From SG8-30 sp964406445 (GTDB taxonomy: Bacteria; Pseudomonadota; Gammaproteobacteria; Steroidobacterales; Steroidobacteraceae): a stretch of DNA of 27,071 nucleotides. The first letter of the stretch is position 1. Each line of letters begins with the position of its first letter. The notes under the pieces are model-generated. The model ran no database searches. It was given only the letters and a program-made list of their open reading frames with translations, and was not told where the DNA came from. This document shows, one piece after another, positions 5,733 to 13,574 of the stretch. A program made the position numbers and the translations under genes. The DNA lies in NCBI GenBank assembly GCA_964406445.1, contig CAYORU010000043.1, positions 1 through 27,071 on the forward strand. The letters run 5' to 3'.

Positions 5733-7643
5733 ATGACCAGCCCGACCCCCGAGACCCTCGGCTTCCAGGCCGAGGTGAAGCAGCTGCTGCGGCTGATGAT
5801 CCACTCGCTGTACAGCCACCGCGAGATCTTCCTGCGCGAGCTCATCTCCAACGCCTCCGACGCCTGCGACCGGCTGCGCTTCGCGGCCCTCGCCGACCCG
5901 GCACTGGCGGCGGACGGCGAGGAGCTCGCGATCCGCGTCGATTTCGACTCCGCGGCGCGGACGCTCACGATCGCCGACACCGGCATCGGCATGAGCCGCG
6001 AGGAGGCCGTCTCGCACCTCGGGACCATCGCCCGCTCGGGCACCGCGGAGTTCTTCTCGCGGCTGACCGGCGACGAGCGCAAGGACAGCCAGCTGATCGG
6101 CCAGTTCGGCGTGGGCTTCTACTCGGCCTTCATCGTCGCGGGCAAGGTCGAGGTGACCTCGCGCCGCGCCGGCGCGGCGCCGACCGAGGCGGTCCGCTGG
6201 ACCTCGGACGGCAGCGGCGAGTTCACGGTGGAGACCGTCGAGGAGCCCGCGCGCGGCACGCGGGTGGTGCTGCACCTGCGCGAGGAGGCCGCCGAGTTCG
6301 CCGACGCGTTCCGGCTGCGGCAGCTGGTCCGCCGCTACTCCGACCACATCGCCTTCCCGGTGCTGCTGCGCCCCGACGGCGGCAAGGGCGACTACGACCG
6401 GGTGAACCAGGCGCAGGCCCTCTGGACCCGGGCGAAGCAGGAGCTGACCGACGACGACTATCGCGAGTTCTACCGGCACGTCTCCCACGACCCCGGCGAT
6501 CCGCTGGCCTGGAGCCACCACCGGGTCGAGGGCCGGCGCGAGTACACGGCGCTCCTCTACGTGCCGTCGACGGCGCCCTTCGACCTGTTCAACCGCGACG
6601 CGCCGCGGGGGCTCAAGCTGTACGTGCGCCGGGTCTTCATCCTCGACGACGCCGAGCAGTTCCTGCCGCTCTACCTGCGCTTCGTGAAGGGCGTGGTGGA
6701 CTGCGCCGATCTCGCGCTCAACGTCTCGCGCGAGATGCTGCAGGAGGACCGCGAGGTGGATGCGATCCGCGCCGCGCTCACGCGCCGCGTGCTCGACATG
6801 CTCGAGAGGCTGGCCGCGGAGGAGCCCGAGCGCTACCGGGCGTTCTGGCGCGAGTTCGGCCAGGTGCTGAAGGAGGGCGTCGCCGAGGATCCGGCCAACC
6901 GCGACCGGATCGCGAAGCTGCTCAGGTTCTCGACCACCCGTTCCGAGGGCGCCGATCAGGACCAGTCGCTCTCCGACTACGTCGCGCGGATGCCGGCGGG
7001 GCAGAAACACGTCTACTACGTGGCGGCCGACAGCCTCGCGGCGGCGCGCGGCAGCCCGCAGCTCGAGGCCCTGCGGGGCAAGGGCGTGGAGGCGCTGCTC
7101 CTGACCGACCGCGTCGACGAGTGGATGGCCGGCCACCTCGGCGAGTTCGAGGGCAAGACGCTGCGCGACGCGGCGCGCGGCTCGCTCGACCTCGGGGAGC
7201 TCGCGGACGCGGGCGCGGCGAAGGCGGCGCAGGTGGCCGGCTCGACGATCGAGTCGCTGTGCGGGCGCGTCGCCGCGCGGCTCGGCGACCGGCTGGCCGG
7301 CGTGCGGCCGAGCGAGCGGCTCGCCGAGTCGCCGGCCTGCCTGGTGCGCGAGGAGCACGACCTCGGGCCGCAGCTGCGGCGCCTGCTCGAGGCGGCGGGT
7401 CAGAAGCTGCCGGCGAGCCGGCCCTGGCTCGAGCTGAATCCGTCGCACCCGCTGGTGCGGCGGCTCGACGCGACCGCGGACGGCGAGGCCTTCGACGACC
7501 TTGCCGGGCTGCTGCACGACGAGGCGGTGCTCGCCGAGGGCGGCGCGCTCGAGGACCCGGCCGGCTTCGTGCGCCGCCTCAATCGCGTGCTCGAGGCGGC
7601 GCCGCAGGCCGGACCCACGATCGTGATGCCCGAGGCGCGCTGA
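5733..7643 (+). CDS. htpG: Molecular chaperone HtpG (bacterial Hsp90)
   Basis: A 636-aa cytosolic ATP-dependent chaperone, close to the 624 aa of E. coli HtpG. The N-terminal GHKL ATPase domain shows REIFLRELISNASDACDRLR (helix with the catalytic Glu and Mg-binding Asn), DTGIGM, and the lid glycines in GQFGVGFYSAF. The middle domain includes RRVFILDDAEQFLPLYLRFVKG and LNVSREMLQ, where the Arg contacts the ATP gamma-phosphate. The C-terminal dimerisation domain ends without the eukaryotic MEEVD. The ATG at 5733 follows GAGGAG (5723-5728) and MTSPTPETLGFQAEVKQLL aligns with known starts, so the longer open frame upstream is not used. A heat-shock promoter lies directly upstream. Confidence 0.97.
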   Translation: MTSPTPETLGFQAEVKQLLRLMIHSLYSHREIFLRELISNASDACDRLRFAALADPALAADGEELAIRVDFDSAARTLTIADTGIGMSREEAVSHLGTIARSGTAEFFSRLTGDERKDSQLIGQFGVGFYSAFIVAGKVEVTSRRAGAAPTEAVRWTSDGSGEFTVETVEEPARGTRVVLHLREEAAEFADAFRLRQLVRRYSDHIAFPVLLRPDGGKGDYDRVNQAQALWTRAKQELTDDDYREFYRHVSHDPGDPLAWSHHRVEGRREYTALLYVPSTAPFDLFNRDAPRGLKLYVRRVFILDDAEQFLPLYLRFVKGVVDCADLALNVSREMLQEDREVDAIRAALTRRVLDMLERLAAEEPERYRAFWREFGQVLKEGVAEDPANRDRIAKLLRFSTTRSEGADQDQSLSDYVARMPAGQKHVYYVAADSLAAARGSPQLEALRGKGVEALLLTDRVDEWMAGHLGEFEGKTLRDAARGSLDLGELADAGAAKAAQVAGSTIESLCGRVAARLGDRLAGVRPSERLAESPACLVREEHDLGPQLRRLLEAAGQKLPASRPWLELNPSHPLVRRLDATADGEAFDDLAGLLHDEAVLAEGGALEDPAGFVRRLNRVLEAAPQAGPTIVMPEAR

Positions 7644-7661
7644 ACCCGCGCGCCCGGGCCC

Positions 7662-7667
7662 TATAAT
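7662..7667 (+). promoter_or_regulatory. -10 element (TATAAT) of the msrB operon
   Basis: A perfect TATAAT lies 18 nt past the htpG stop codon and 28 nt before the msrB ATG. The start site would be near 7674, leaving a short leader that contains the GGAG of msrB. A -35 is not obvious. Confidence 0.6.
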
Positions 7668-7695
7668 GGCGCGGTCCGCGCGTCCTGGAGGCACC

Positions 7696-8094
7696 ATGGC
7701 CGGGAAGATTCCCTCGCGCGACGAGCTGCGCGCGAAGCTCACGTCCGAGCAGTTCCACGTCACCCAGGAGAAGGGCACCGAGCGCCCCTTCACCGGGCGC
7801 TACTACCTCCACCACGACCAGGGCACCTACACCTGCGTCTGCTGCGGGCAGGAGCTGTTCTCTTCCGACAACAAGTACGAGTCCGGCTGCGGCTGGCCGT
7901 CCTTCTGGCTGCCGCTCGCCGGCGACCGGGTGGCGACCCGCGCCGACACCAGCCACGGGATGGTCCGCACCGAGATCACCTGCGCGCGCTGCGGCGCGCA
8001 CCTCGGCCACGTCTTCGAGGACGGTCCGGAGCCGACCGGCCTGCGCTACTGCGTGAACTCCGCCTCGCTCGACTTCAAGGGCGGCGGGGAATGA
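7696..8094 (+). CDS. msrB: Peptide-methionine (R)-S-oxide reductase MsrB
   Basis: A 132-aa enzyme that reduces the R epimer of methionine sulfoxide in oxidised proteins, probably in the cytoplasm as no signal peptide is seen. Two zinc-binding CxxC pairs are present (CVCC near residue 46 and CARC near 95), along with the fold signatures GWPSFW and GHVFEDGP and the catalytic Cys in RYCVNSASL. The ATG at 7696 follows GGAG (7687-7690); an earlier in-frame ATG at 7666 lies on the -10 hexamer and cannot be the start. Its stop overlaps the start of the FKBP gene (ATGA), which suggests translational coupling. Confidence 0.96.
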   Translation: MAGKIPSRDELRAKLTSEQFHVTQEKGTERPFTGRYYLHHDQGTYTCVCCGQELFSSDNKYESGCGWPSFWLPLAGDRVATRADTSHGMVRTEITCARCGAHLGHVFEDGPEPTGLRYCVNSASLDFKGGGE

Positions 8095-8594
8095 TCGCGG
8101 CCCGCCCGGCGGCGTGGGTCGCGGCGCTGCTGCTCGCCGCGCCGGCCGTCGGCGAGGCGCCGCCGGCGGAGCCCGCCACGCCGCAGGAAGTGCCGCCGGT
8201 GCCGGTCAGCGTGGCGGGACCTCAGCTGCTCATCGAGGACCTGCGCGTCGGCGGCGGCGCCGAGGCCGCGCCGGGGATGGGCGTCGTCGTGCACTACACG
8301 GGCTGGCTCCACGCGCCACAGGCGCCCGGCTACCGCGGCCGCAGGTTCGACGGCTCGCGCGACCGCGGCGCGCCGTTCACGTTCGTGCTCGGCGCGGGCC
8401 GGGTCATCCGCGGCTGGGACATCGGACTCATCGGCCTCAAGGTCGGCGGCCTGCGCCGCCTGGTCATCCCGCCCGAGCTCGCCTACGGCAGCCGCGGCGC
8501 GGGCAATGGACTCATTCCGCCGGACTCGACGCTGGTGTTCGAGGTGGAACTGCTCGGGGTCGAATCCAACACCCTGGTGGAAGACGCGCGTTGA
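8091..8594 (+). CDS. Exported FKBP-type peptidyl-prolyl cis-trans isomerase
   Basis: A 167-aa protein. An N-terminal signal sequence (Ala/Leu-rich core to about residue 21, cleavage near VGEA) is followed by a Pro-rich linker and one FKBP domain (about 45-158). Family marks are VVVHYTGWL, RRFDGSRDRG, GRVIRGWDIGLIGLKVGG, IPPELAYGSRG and LIPPDSTLVFEVELLGV, including the Trp of the active-site floor and the aromatic residues of the binding pocket. There is no FKBP_N dimerisation region, so it is shorter than FkpA or Mip. It is expected to act in the periplasm on proline bonds of exported proteins. It overlaps msrB by 4 bp upstream, and its TGA overlaps the predicted TTG start of the hydrolase downstream. 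Confidence 0.92.
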   Translation: MIAARPAAWVAALLLAAPAVGEAPPAEPATPQEVPPVPVSVAGPQLLIEDLRVGGGAEAAPGMGVVVHYTGWLHAPQAPGYRGRRFDGSRDRGAPFTFVLGAGRVIRGWDIGLIGLKVGGLRRLVIPPELAYGSRGAGNGLIPPDSTLVFEVELLGVESNTLVEDAR

Positions 8595-9235
8595 AGACGA
8601 GCGCGCCGGCGACGGAGCGGCTGTTCATCGAGGGCCCGGAAGGGCCGCTCGAGGCCCTCGTCGAGACTCCCGCGACGCCCGTGCCCGGCGCGGTCGCGGT
8701 CTGCTGCCATCCGCACCCGCTGTTTGGCGGGACGATGCAGAACAAGGTGGTGCACGCGCTGGCGCGGGCCGCGCTGGACCTGGGCGTGCCCGCCGTGCGG
8801 TTCAACTTCCGCGGCGTCGGCGGCAGCGGCGGCAGCTACGACCATGGCGCCGGGGAGGCCGAGGACGCGATCGCGGTGGCGGACTGGGCCGCGCGGCGCT
8901 TCGAGGCGAGCCGCCTGTGGGCGGCCGGCTTCTCCTTCGGCAGCTTCGTCGCCTACCGGCTCGCGCACGAGCGGCGCGCCGCGCGCCTCGTCGCGGTGGC
9001 TCCGCCGGTGCAGCGCTTCGACTTCTCGCTGCTGCCGCCGCCCGCCTGCCCCTGGCTGGTCGCGCAGGGCGACCAGGACGAACTCGTGAATCACGATGCC
9101 GTGCTGGAGTGGACCCGCGAGCTGTCGAACCCGCCCAGGGTCGAGCTGTTTCCAGGCGCGGATCACTTCTTCCACGGAAGGATCACGGAGCTGAGGGAGC
9201 GGGTGAGGGGGTGGCTGGGAAACGGTGACCAGTGA
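8591..9235 (+). CDS. Alpha/beta hydrolase (COG2945-like)
   Basis: A protein of about 214 aa. The fold's landmarks are CCHPHPLFGGTMQNK (oxyanion-hole region, about 38-52), RFNFRGVGGSGG, the nucleophile elbow GFSFGS with Ser115, an acidic residue in GDQDELV (Asp163) and His192 in GADHFFHG. No signal peptide is seen. The substrate cannot be told. The start is set at TTG 8591 because it overlaps the TGA of the FKBP gene (TTGA) and gives the length usual for the family; no closer ATG would keep the first strand. The last residues (NGDQ) and the stop codon lie inside the left arm of a 21-bp inverted repeat, so the repeat may have replaced the original 3' end. Confidence 0.8.
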   Translation: MKTSAPATERLFIEGPEGPLEALVETPATPVPGAVAVCCHPHPLFGGTMQNKVVHALARAALDLGVPAVRFNFRGVGGSGGSYDHGAGEAEDAIAVADWAARRFEASRLWAAGFSFGSFVAYRLAHERRAARLVAVAPPVQRFDFSLLPPPACPWLVAQGDQDELVNHDAVLEWTRELSNPPRVELFPGADHFFHGRITELRERVRGWLGNGDQ

Positions 9236-9310
9236 TCGGTGACCGGCCGAACCAGGCGCTGCCTGGCTCCGGGGTTCTTGCCGATCACCGATCACCGATC
9301 ACCGGTCACC
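9224..9310. repeat. 21-bp imperfect inverted repeat built from GATCACC heptamers
   Basis: The left arm (9224-9244) and right arm (9290-9310) are inverted copies matching at 19 of 21 positions. The right side continues as a heptamer ladder: GATCACC at 9283, 9290 and 9297, then GGTCACC at 9304. Inside the loop is a second perfect hairpin, CCAGGC (9252-9257) with GCCTGG (9261-9266). There is no T run, so it is not a standard terminator. It resembles a REP-type dispersed element inserted at the 3' end of the hydrolase gene. Confidence 0.8.
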
Positions 9311-9338
9311 CAAAAACAAAGGGCGGCTTCCGCCGCCC
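9311..9338 (-). terminator. Rho-independent terminator of the HU gene
   Basis: On the minus strand, GGGCGGC and GCCGCCC (9338-9321) form a perfect 7-bp stem with a 4-nt loop, followed by TTTGTTTTTG (9320-9311). It lies about 35 bp past the HU stop codon. Confidence 0.85.
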
Positions 9339-9373
9339 TCGTTTCTCGCGAAAAAGACGCGAAAAGGGCCGGT

Positions 9374-9685
9374 TCAGCCGACCATCTCGTTCAGGTTCTT
9401 GAGGGCGCGGATGCGCACCTTCTTCGAGGCCGGCTTGGCCTTGATCGTCATCTTCTCGCCGGTGAACGGGTTGACGCCCTCGCGCGCCTTGGTGGCGGGC
9501 TTCTTCACGACGCGCATCTTGCACATGCCCGGCAGGGTGAACGTGCCGGCGCCCTTCAGCGACTTCTTCATGACGCCGCCCAGCGCATCGAATACCGCCC
9601 CGACCTGCTTCTTGGTCAGCTCGGTCTGGTCGGCGATCGTCGCAACGATCTGCGACTTCGTCGGCGCCGCGTTCTTCTTCGCCAT
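9374..9685 (-). CDS. HU family histone-like DNA-binding protein
   Basis: A 103-aa basic protein. The N-terminal helices (TKSQIVATIADQTELTKKQV) form the dimer body. The DNA-binding arm is recognisable from KPATKAREGVNPFTGEKMTI, with the conserved RxGxNPxTGE pattern and the intercalating proline. It is about 10 residues longer than E. coli HU, mainly through a Lys/Ala-rich N-terminus (MAKKNAAPT), and resembles the longer HU forms of Xanthomonas-type gammaproteobacteria. It acts as an architectural DNA-bending dimer. The ATG at 9685 has an excellent AGGAGA 7 nt upstream. It is probably monocistronic, with its own terminator just downstream. No promoter is certain; TATCGT at 9754-9749 is one weak -10 candidate. 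Confidence 0.95.
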   Translation of the reverse strand: MAKKNAAPTKSQIVATIADQTELTKKQVGAVFDALGGVMKKSLKGAGTFTLPGMCKMRVVKKPATKAREGVNPFTGEKMTIKAKPASKKVRIRALKNLNEMVG

Positions 9686-9821
9686 TGAGTGATCTCCTGT
9701 GGGTTGCTAGGCGGGCTCAGTTCCCGCCGCTATACGAAGACGGCGCGCACGATAGCACGGAAAAAACCGCTGCATAAGAGGGTTGAGCGCAAAATTTCCC
9801 GGGATTTTCCGGGGTGCGGGC

Positions 9822-10301
9822 CTAGCGCAGCGGCAATTCGCGCTTCAGGGTCGCCGCGAGTCGCGGCCCGCCGCCGGCGGGATCGGCTTCGATCGAGATG
9901 AGCAGGAGGCCGGCGGCGGCCGGCTCGATCACCGCGACCCAGGACGGCGCGCCGCCCGCGCCGAACTCGCGGAAGTCGAGCGGAGAGGGTTCGCCGATGA
10001 GCGTGCGTTGGGTGCCCCGCACCGACGCGGCGATCGGCACCGGGAGCCGGCCGTCCTCGCTGCGAAGCACCGAGACGCTCAGGACCAGCGCCTTCGACCG
10101 ACGCTCGACGCCGTAGGCCTCCGCCACCGCCGGGGCGAGGTCGGCCGCAGGCACCACGCCGTAGCGAAGCTCGTGCTCGCCGACCGCGACGAAGCCCGGA
10201 TCGACCTGCGGCCGGGCGGCCACCGGCCCGGGCGGCGGGCCGCCGCAAGCGGCGAGCGACAGGGCCGCCGCCAGCATCGCGACGCGCTGGACGGCCCTCA
10301 C
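9822..10301 (-). CDS. DUF4426-like lipoprotein downstream of yggT
   Basis: A 159-aa protein with lipobox LAAC (Cys19). The mature part begins near FVAVGEHELRYGVV and contains VAEAYGVERRSKALVLSVSV and LDFREFG, which fit the DUF4426 family. In many gammaproteobacteria that family sits next to yggT and proC. Its function is unknown. The GTG start at 10301 overlaps the yggT TGA by 4 bp (GTGA); an internal ATG at residue 9 would shorten the signal peptide but keep the lipobox. It is the last gene of the yggS-proC-yggT operon. The family call rests on pattern and context, not a profile search. Confidence 0.75.
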   Translation of the reverse strand: MRAVQRVAMLAAALSLAACGGPPPGPVAARPQVDPGFVAVGEHELRYGVVPAADLAPAVAEAYGVERRSKALVLSVSVLRSEDGRLPVPIAASVRGTQRTLIGEPSPLDFREFGAGGAPSWVAVIEPAAAGLLLISIEADPAGGGPRLAATLKRELPLR

Positions 10302-10825
10302 GTGATCAGCATCTTGAGGGCCTGCAGCGCCAGGATCAGCACCAGCGGCGAGAAGTCCAGGCCGCCCACCGGCGGCAGCACGCGACGCACCGGCGCGAGC
10401 AGCGGTTCGCAGAGGGCCGCGAGCAGCGCCGAGGCGGGGCTGTAGCTGCCCGGCGCGATCAGCGACAGCAGCGCGTAGATGATCAGCGCGACCGTATACA
10501 CGCCGAGGGTGGCGAGCAACACGGAGATGACCGCGGCCTGCAGCAGCGGCAACGGCGACATGACCGCGCCGATGGCGAGCCAGGAGACGACGCTCGTCCT
10601 GGCCAGCTGGGCGATGAGCACCGCGACGACCGAAGCCGTGTCCAGGCGACCCAGCGGCGGCAGCACCCTTCGCAGCGGCAGGACGAGCCAGCTCGTGAGC
10701 TTGAGGATGGCCTGCGCGAGGGGGTTGCGGAAGTCGGCCCGCGACAGCTGCAGCAGCAGCCGCAGCAGGAAGGCGTAGACCGCGAGCGACAGGATCGCGT
10801 CGACGACGAAGATCAGCGCGTCCAT
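10298..10825 (-). CDS. yggT: YggT family integral membrane protein
   Basis: A 175-aa very hydrophobic protein with about four membrane helices. It shows the family's internal duplication: LVLPLRRVLPPLGRLD near residues 47-62 and LLAPVRRVLPPVGGLD near 142-157. YggT proteins are linked to osmotic and potassium homeostasis in E. coli, but the mechanism is not settled. It begins one nucleotide before the proC stop is complete (TGATG) and its own stop overlaps the next gene, so proC, yggT and the DUF4426-like gene form a tightly coupled unit. Confidence 0.92.
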   Translation of the reverse strand: MDALIFVVDAILSLAVYAFLLRLLLQLSRADFRNPLAQAILKLTSWLVLPLRRVLPPLGRLDTASVVAVLIAQLARTSVVSWLAIGAVMSPLPLLQAAVISVLLATLGVYTVALIIYALLSLIAPGSYSPASALLAALCEPLLAPVRRVLPPVGGLDFSPLVLILALQALKMLIT

Positions 10826-11649
10826 CAGCGTCCTTCCCCGGCCAGTTCCGCGGAACGCATGCGCGCGGCGTGAACCGCGCGGGCGAAGGTATCACGGATC
10901 GCCGCGTCCTCGAGGACGGCGAGCGCGGCCGCGGTCGTGCCGCCCCGGGAGGTGACCTGCTCGCGAAGCACGGCCGGGTCCTCGTCGAGCTCGCGGGCCA
11001 TGCGCGCGGCGCCGTAGACCGTTTCGACCGCGAGCCTGCGGGCGACGGCTGCGGGGAGTCCCTCGGCCCGGGCGGCGGCATCCAGCATCTCGACCAGCAG
11101 GAACAGGTAGGCGGGCCCGCTGCCGGAAACGGCGGTCACCGCGTCCATCAGCGCCTCGTCCTCGACCCACTCGACCGCGCCGACCGCGCCGAGCAGGCGC
11201 CCCGCGCGCTCACGTTCCGGAGTCCCGACCGAGGGGGCTGCCACCAGCGCGGTGATGCCGGCGCGCAACAGCGCCGGGCGGTTCGGCATGCAACGCACCA
11301 CGGCGGCGCCCGGGCCGAGCCAGGCGGACAGCTCGGCGAGACGGATGCCGGCCGCGACCGACACCACCAGCGGCCGCTGGCCCGCGGCGAGCCTCGCCAG
11401 CGGCTCGCAGGCGGCGCGCATCTGCTGCGGCTTGACCGCGAGGATCCAGGTGCCTGCCCCGTCGGCCGCGTCGGCGTTCTCCGCCACCGCCAGGACGCCG
11501 GGAAACTCGCCGGCGAGCGACGCGCGCTGGCCGGCAAGCGGATCGGCGACCCGGATGGCACCGGCCGGGTGGCCACCGGCGATCAGGCCGCCGACGAGGG
11601 CGCGGGCCATCTGGCCGCCGCCGATGAAGGCGAGGGTGTCGGTGCTCAT
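10825..11649 (-). CDS. proC: Pyrroline-5-carboxylate reductase
   Basis: A 274-aa enzyme catalysing the last step of proline synthesis, NAD(P)H-dependent reduction of 1-pyrroline-5-carboxylate to L-proline in the cytosol. The N-terminal Rossmann domain has IGGGQMARALVGGLI. VSVAAGIRLAELSAWLG and RCMPNRPALLRAG precede the all-alpha dimerisation domain, which carries VSGSGPAYLFLLVEML and the signature EQVTSRGGTTAAAL. Length is normal. It lies 26 bp after yggS and overlaps yggT by 1 bp, as in the classic yggS-proC-yggT arrangement. Confidence 0.97.
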   Translation of the reverse strand: MSTDTLAFIGGGQMARALVGGLIAGGHPAGAIRVADPLAGQRASLAGEFPGVLAVAENADAADGAGTWILAVKPQQMRAACEPLARLAAGQRPLVVSVAAGIRLAELSAWLGPGAAVVRCMPNRPALLRAGITALVAAPSVGTPERERAGRLLGAVGAVEWVEDEALMDAVTAVSGSGPAYLFLLVEMLDAAARAEGLPAAVARRLAVETVYGAARMARELDEDPAVLREQVTSRGGTTAAALAVLEDAAIRDTFARAVHAARMRSAELAGEGR

Positions 11650-11675
11650 GAGGCCGGCAGTCTAAGCGAGGCGGC

Positions 11676-12371
11676 TCATGATCGCGCGCCGAAGATCGCC
11701 GTGCCGATGCGGACGTGCGTCGCCCCTTCGGCGATCGCCGCCGCGAAATCGGCGCTCATCCCCATCGACAGCACGTCGAGCCGGTGGCCCTCGGCGACCA
11801 GTGCGTCCCGCAGTTCGCGCAGCCTCGCGAACCAGTGCCGCTGGCGGGCCGGCTCGTCTTCCGGGGGCGGCACGCTCATCAGCCCACGCAACTGGAGCCG
11901 CGGCAGTCCGGCGACCTCGGCGGCGAGCGCAGGCAGCCCTGCGGGCTCGACGCCGGACTTGCCCGCCTCGTCGCCGAGACGAACCTGCAGGCAGACCGCG
12001 AGCGGCGGCGCGTAGTGCGGGCGCTGCTCCGACAGGCGACGGGCGATCTTGATGCGGTCGACGCTATGCACCCACTGGAAGCGTTCCGCGACCGGCCGGG
12101 TCTTGTTGCTCTGCAGCGGGCCGATGAAGTGCCAGGTGAGCGGCAGGCCGGCGAGCGCGTCCATCTTGCCGGCCGCCTCCTGCACGTAGTTCTCGCCCAC
12201 GTCGCCGAGCCCGGCCTCGGCCGCGGCGCGGATCGCGCCGGCCGGCTGCGCCTTGCTCACCCCGATGAGCGTCACGGTTTCGGGGTCGCGGCCGGCGGCA
12301 CGCGCCGCCGCGGCGACGCGTGCGCGGACTTCGGCGAGCCGCGAAGCCGGATTCTGCGGAACGGTTAACAT
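11676..12371 (-). CDS. yggS: YggS family PLP homeostasis protein
   Basis: A 231-aa PLP-binding protein with an alanine-racemase-type N-terminal TIM barrel. The Lys in LIGVSKAQ binds PLP. Other marks are VGENYVQEA, WHFIGPLQSNK, LRGLMSVPPP, MGMSADFAAAIAEGATHVRI and GTAIFGAR. The family has no known enzyme activity; it buffers PLP and affects amino-acid and vitamin B6 balance. It is first in the operon with proC and yggT and is divergent from pilT, an arrangement shared with Pseudomonas. The start at ATG 12371 has no clear Shine-Dalgarno. Confidence 0.96.
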   Translation of the reverse strand: MLTVPQNPASRLAEVRARVAAAARAAGRDPETVTLIGVSKAQPAGAIRAAAEAGLGDVGENYVQEAAGKMDALAGLPLTWHFIGPLQSNKTRPVAERFQWVHSVDRIKIARRLSEQRPHYAPPLAVCLQVRLGDEAGKSGVEPAGLPALAAEVAGLPRLQLRGLMSVPPPEDEPARQRHWFARLRELRDALVAEGHRLDVLSMGMSADFAAAIAEGATHVRIGTAIFGARS

Positions 12372-12393
12372 ATTGGTACGCAGTAGCGGGGGC

Positions 12394-12399
12394 TATACT
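12394..12399 (+). promoter_or_regulatory. -10 element (TATACT) of the pilT operon, in the yggS/pilT divergent gap
   Basis: TATACT is one base from consensus. TTGGTA (12373-12378) is a candidate -35, though only 15 bp away. The start site would be near 12406, giving a leader of about 100 nt before the pilT ATG at 12506. On the opposite strand the same bases read TATAGC (12397-12392), which could serve yggS, so the two genes may share one bidirectional core. Confidence 0.5.
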
Positions 12400-12505
12400 C
12401 CATCCGAACCGAGCGGGCCGCATGTCGGCGTGCCGGGACGCGGACGCCGGCCGGAAAACGGCCGAGCCGCATCGAGCGGGGCGCGCGCGCCGTCAGGGAG
12501 TGTCA

Positions 12506-13546
12506 ATGGCCGTCGACATCGCACAGCTGCTGGCCTTTGCCGTCAAGAACAAGGCCTCCGACCTGCACCTCTCCGCGGGCGTGCCGCCCATGATCCGCGT
12601 GGACGGCGACATGAAGCGGATCAACATGCCGCCGCTGACGCACAAGGAAGTGCACAGCATGGTCTACGACATCATGAACGACAAGCAAAGGAAGGCCTAC
12701 GAGGAGTTCTTCGAGACCGACTTCTCCTTCGAGATCCCGAACCTGGCGCGCTTCCGCGTCAACGCCTTCAACCAGAATCGCGGCGCCGGCGCGGTGTTCC
12801 GCAACATCCCGTCGAACATCCTGACCCTCGACGACCTGAACGCCCCGAAGGTGTTCAAGGACCTTTGCATGCTGCCGCGCGGCCTGGTGCTGGTCACCGG
12901 GCCGACCGGCTCCGGCAAGTCCACGACGCTCGCGGGCATGGTCGACTACGTGAACGTGAACCGGCCCGACCACATCATCACCATCGAGGACCCGATCGAG
13001 TTCGTGCACGAATCGAAGCGCAGCCTCGTGAACCAGCGCGAGGTCCACCGCGACACGCTCGGATTCTCCGAGGCGTTGCGCTCGGCGCTGCGCGAGGACC
13101 CGGACGTGGTGCTCGTCGGCGAGATGCGCGACCTCGAGACGATCCGGCTGGCGCTCACGGCGGCCGAGACGGGCCACCTGGTCTTCGGCACCCTGCACAC
13201 GAGCTCGGCGGCCAAGACGGTCGACCGCATCGTCGACGTGTTCCCGGCGGCCGAGAAGGACATGGTCCGGGCGATGCTGTCGGAGTCGCTGCGCGCCGTG
13301 ATCTCGCAGACGCTGCTCAAGAAGGTCGGCGGCGGCCGGATCGCGGCGCACGAGATCATGATCGGCACGCCCGCCATCCGGAACCTGATCCGCGAGAACA
13401 AGATCGCGCAGATGTACTCGTCGATCCAGACCGGCCAGGCGCAGGGCATGCAGACGCTCGATCAGTGCCTGCAGGAGATGGTCACGAAGGGCATGGTGAC
13501 CAAGGAAGAGGCGCGCTACAAGGCGCAGAACAAGGACTCTATCTGA
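12506..13546 (+). CDS. pilT: Type IV pilus retraction ATPase PilT
   Basis: A 346-aa hexameric secretion-type ATPase that depolymerises the type IV pilus at the inner-membrane base. Visible parts are the N-terminal PAS-like domain (ASDLHLSAGVPPMIRVDGD), Walker A GPTGSGKST (about 132-140), the Asp box ITIEDPIEF, Walker B VVLVGEMRD, the His box GHLVFGTLHT, and AIRNLIREN near 291, the motif needed for retraction in PilT. The start at 12506 follows GGGAG and aligns with P. aeruginosa PilT (344 aa). An in-frame ATG at 12422 would add 28 Arg/Ala-rich residues not seen in homologues. It heads a three-gene ATPase operon. Confidence 0.97.
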   Translation: MAVDIAQLLAFAVKNKASDLHLSAGVPPMIRVDGDMKRINMPPLTHKEVHSMVYDIMNDKQRKAYEEFFETDFSFEIPNLARFRVNAFNQNRGAGAVFRNIPSNILTLDDLNAPKVFKDLCMLPRGLVLVTGPTGSGKSTTLAGMVDYVNVNRPDHIITIEDPIEFVHESKRSLVNQREVHRDTLGFSEALRSALREDPDVVLVGEMRDLETIRLALTAAETGHLVFGTLHTSSAAKTVDRIVDVFPAAEKDMVRAMLSESLRAVISQTLLKKVGGGRIAAHEIMIGTPAIRNLIRENKIAQMYSSIQTGQAQGMQTLDQCLQEMVTKGMVTKEEARYKAQNKDSI

Positions 13547-13574
13547 CGGCCCCCGGAGGCCGCGGAGGACCAGG

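Noticed and set aside
2885..6082. A 1,065-codon open frame on the minus strand
   Set aside because: It runs antisense to ppnN and htpG and reads through parA out of frame. The product is Arg/Ala/Gly-rich with no domain, typical of shadow frames in DNA with GC-rich third positions.
5184..7793. An 869-codon minus-strand open frame opposite htpG
   Set aside because: htpG is certain on the plus strand. The antisense product is low-complexity Arg/Leu/Gly/Val and only shadows htpG codon use.
9283..9310. GATCACC ladder as a small CRISPR or iteron array
   Set aside because: The units are 7 bp and contiguous, with no spacers, and no cas or replication gene is near. The inverted copy upstream fits a palindromic element.
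9686..9821. A terminator for the yggS-proC-yggT operon and a clear HU promoter in this gap
   Set aside because: CCGG-AAAATC-CCGG is too short to be a convincing terminator, and the -10 candidates (TATCGT, TATAGC) lack a matching -35. Both were left out as separate features.
12422..12505. Upstream in-frame ATG that would add 28 residues to PilT
   Set aside because: It has no good Shine-Dalgarno and PilT homologues start at MxxDIxxLLAF. The ATG at 12506 has GGGAG in front.
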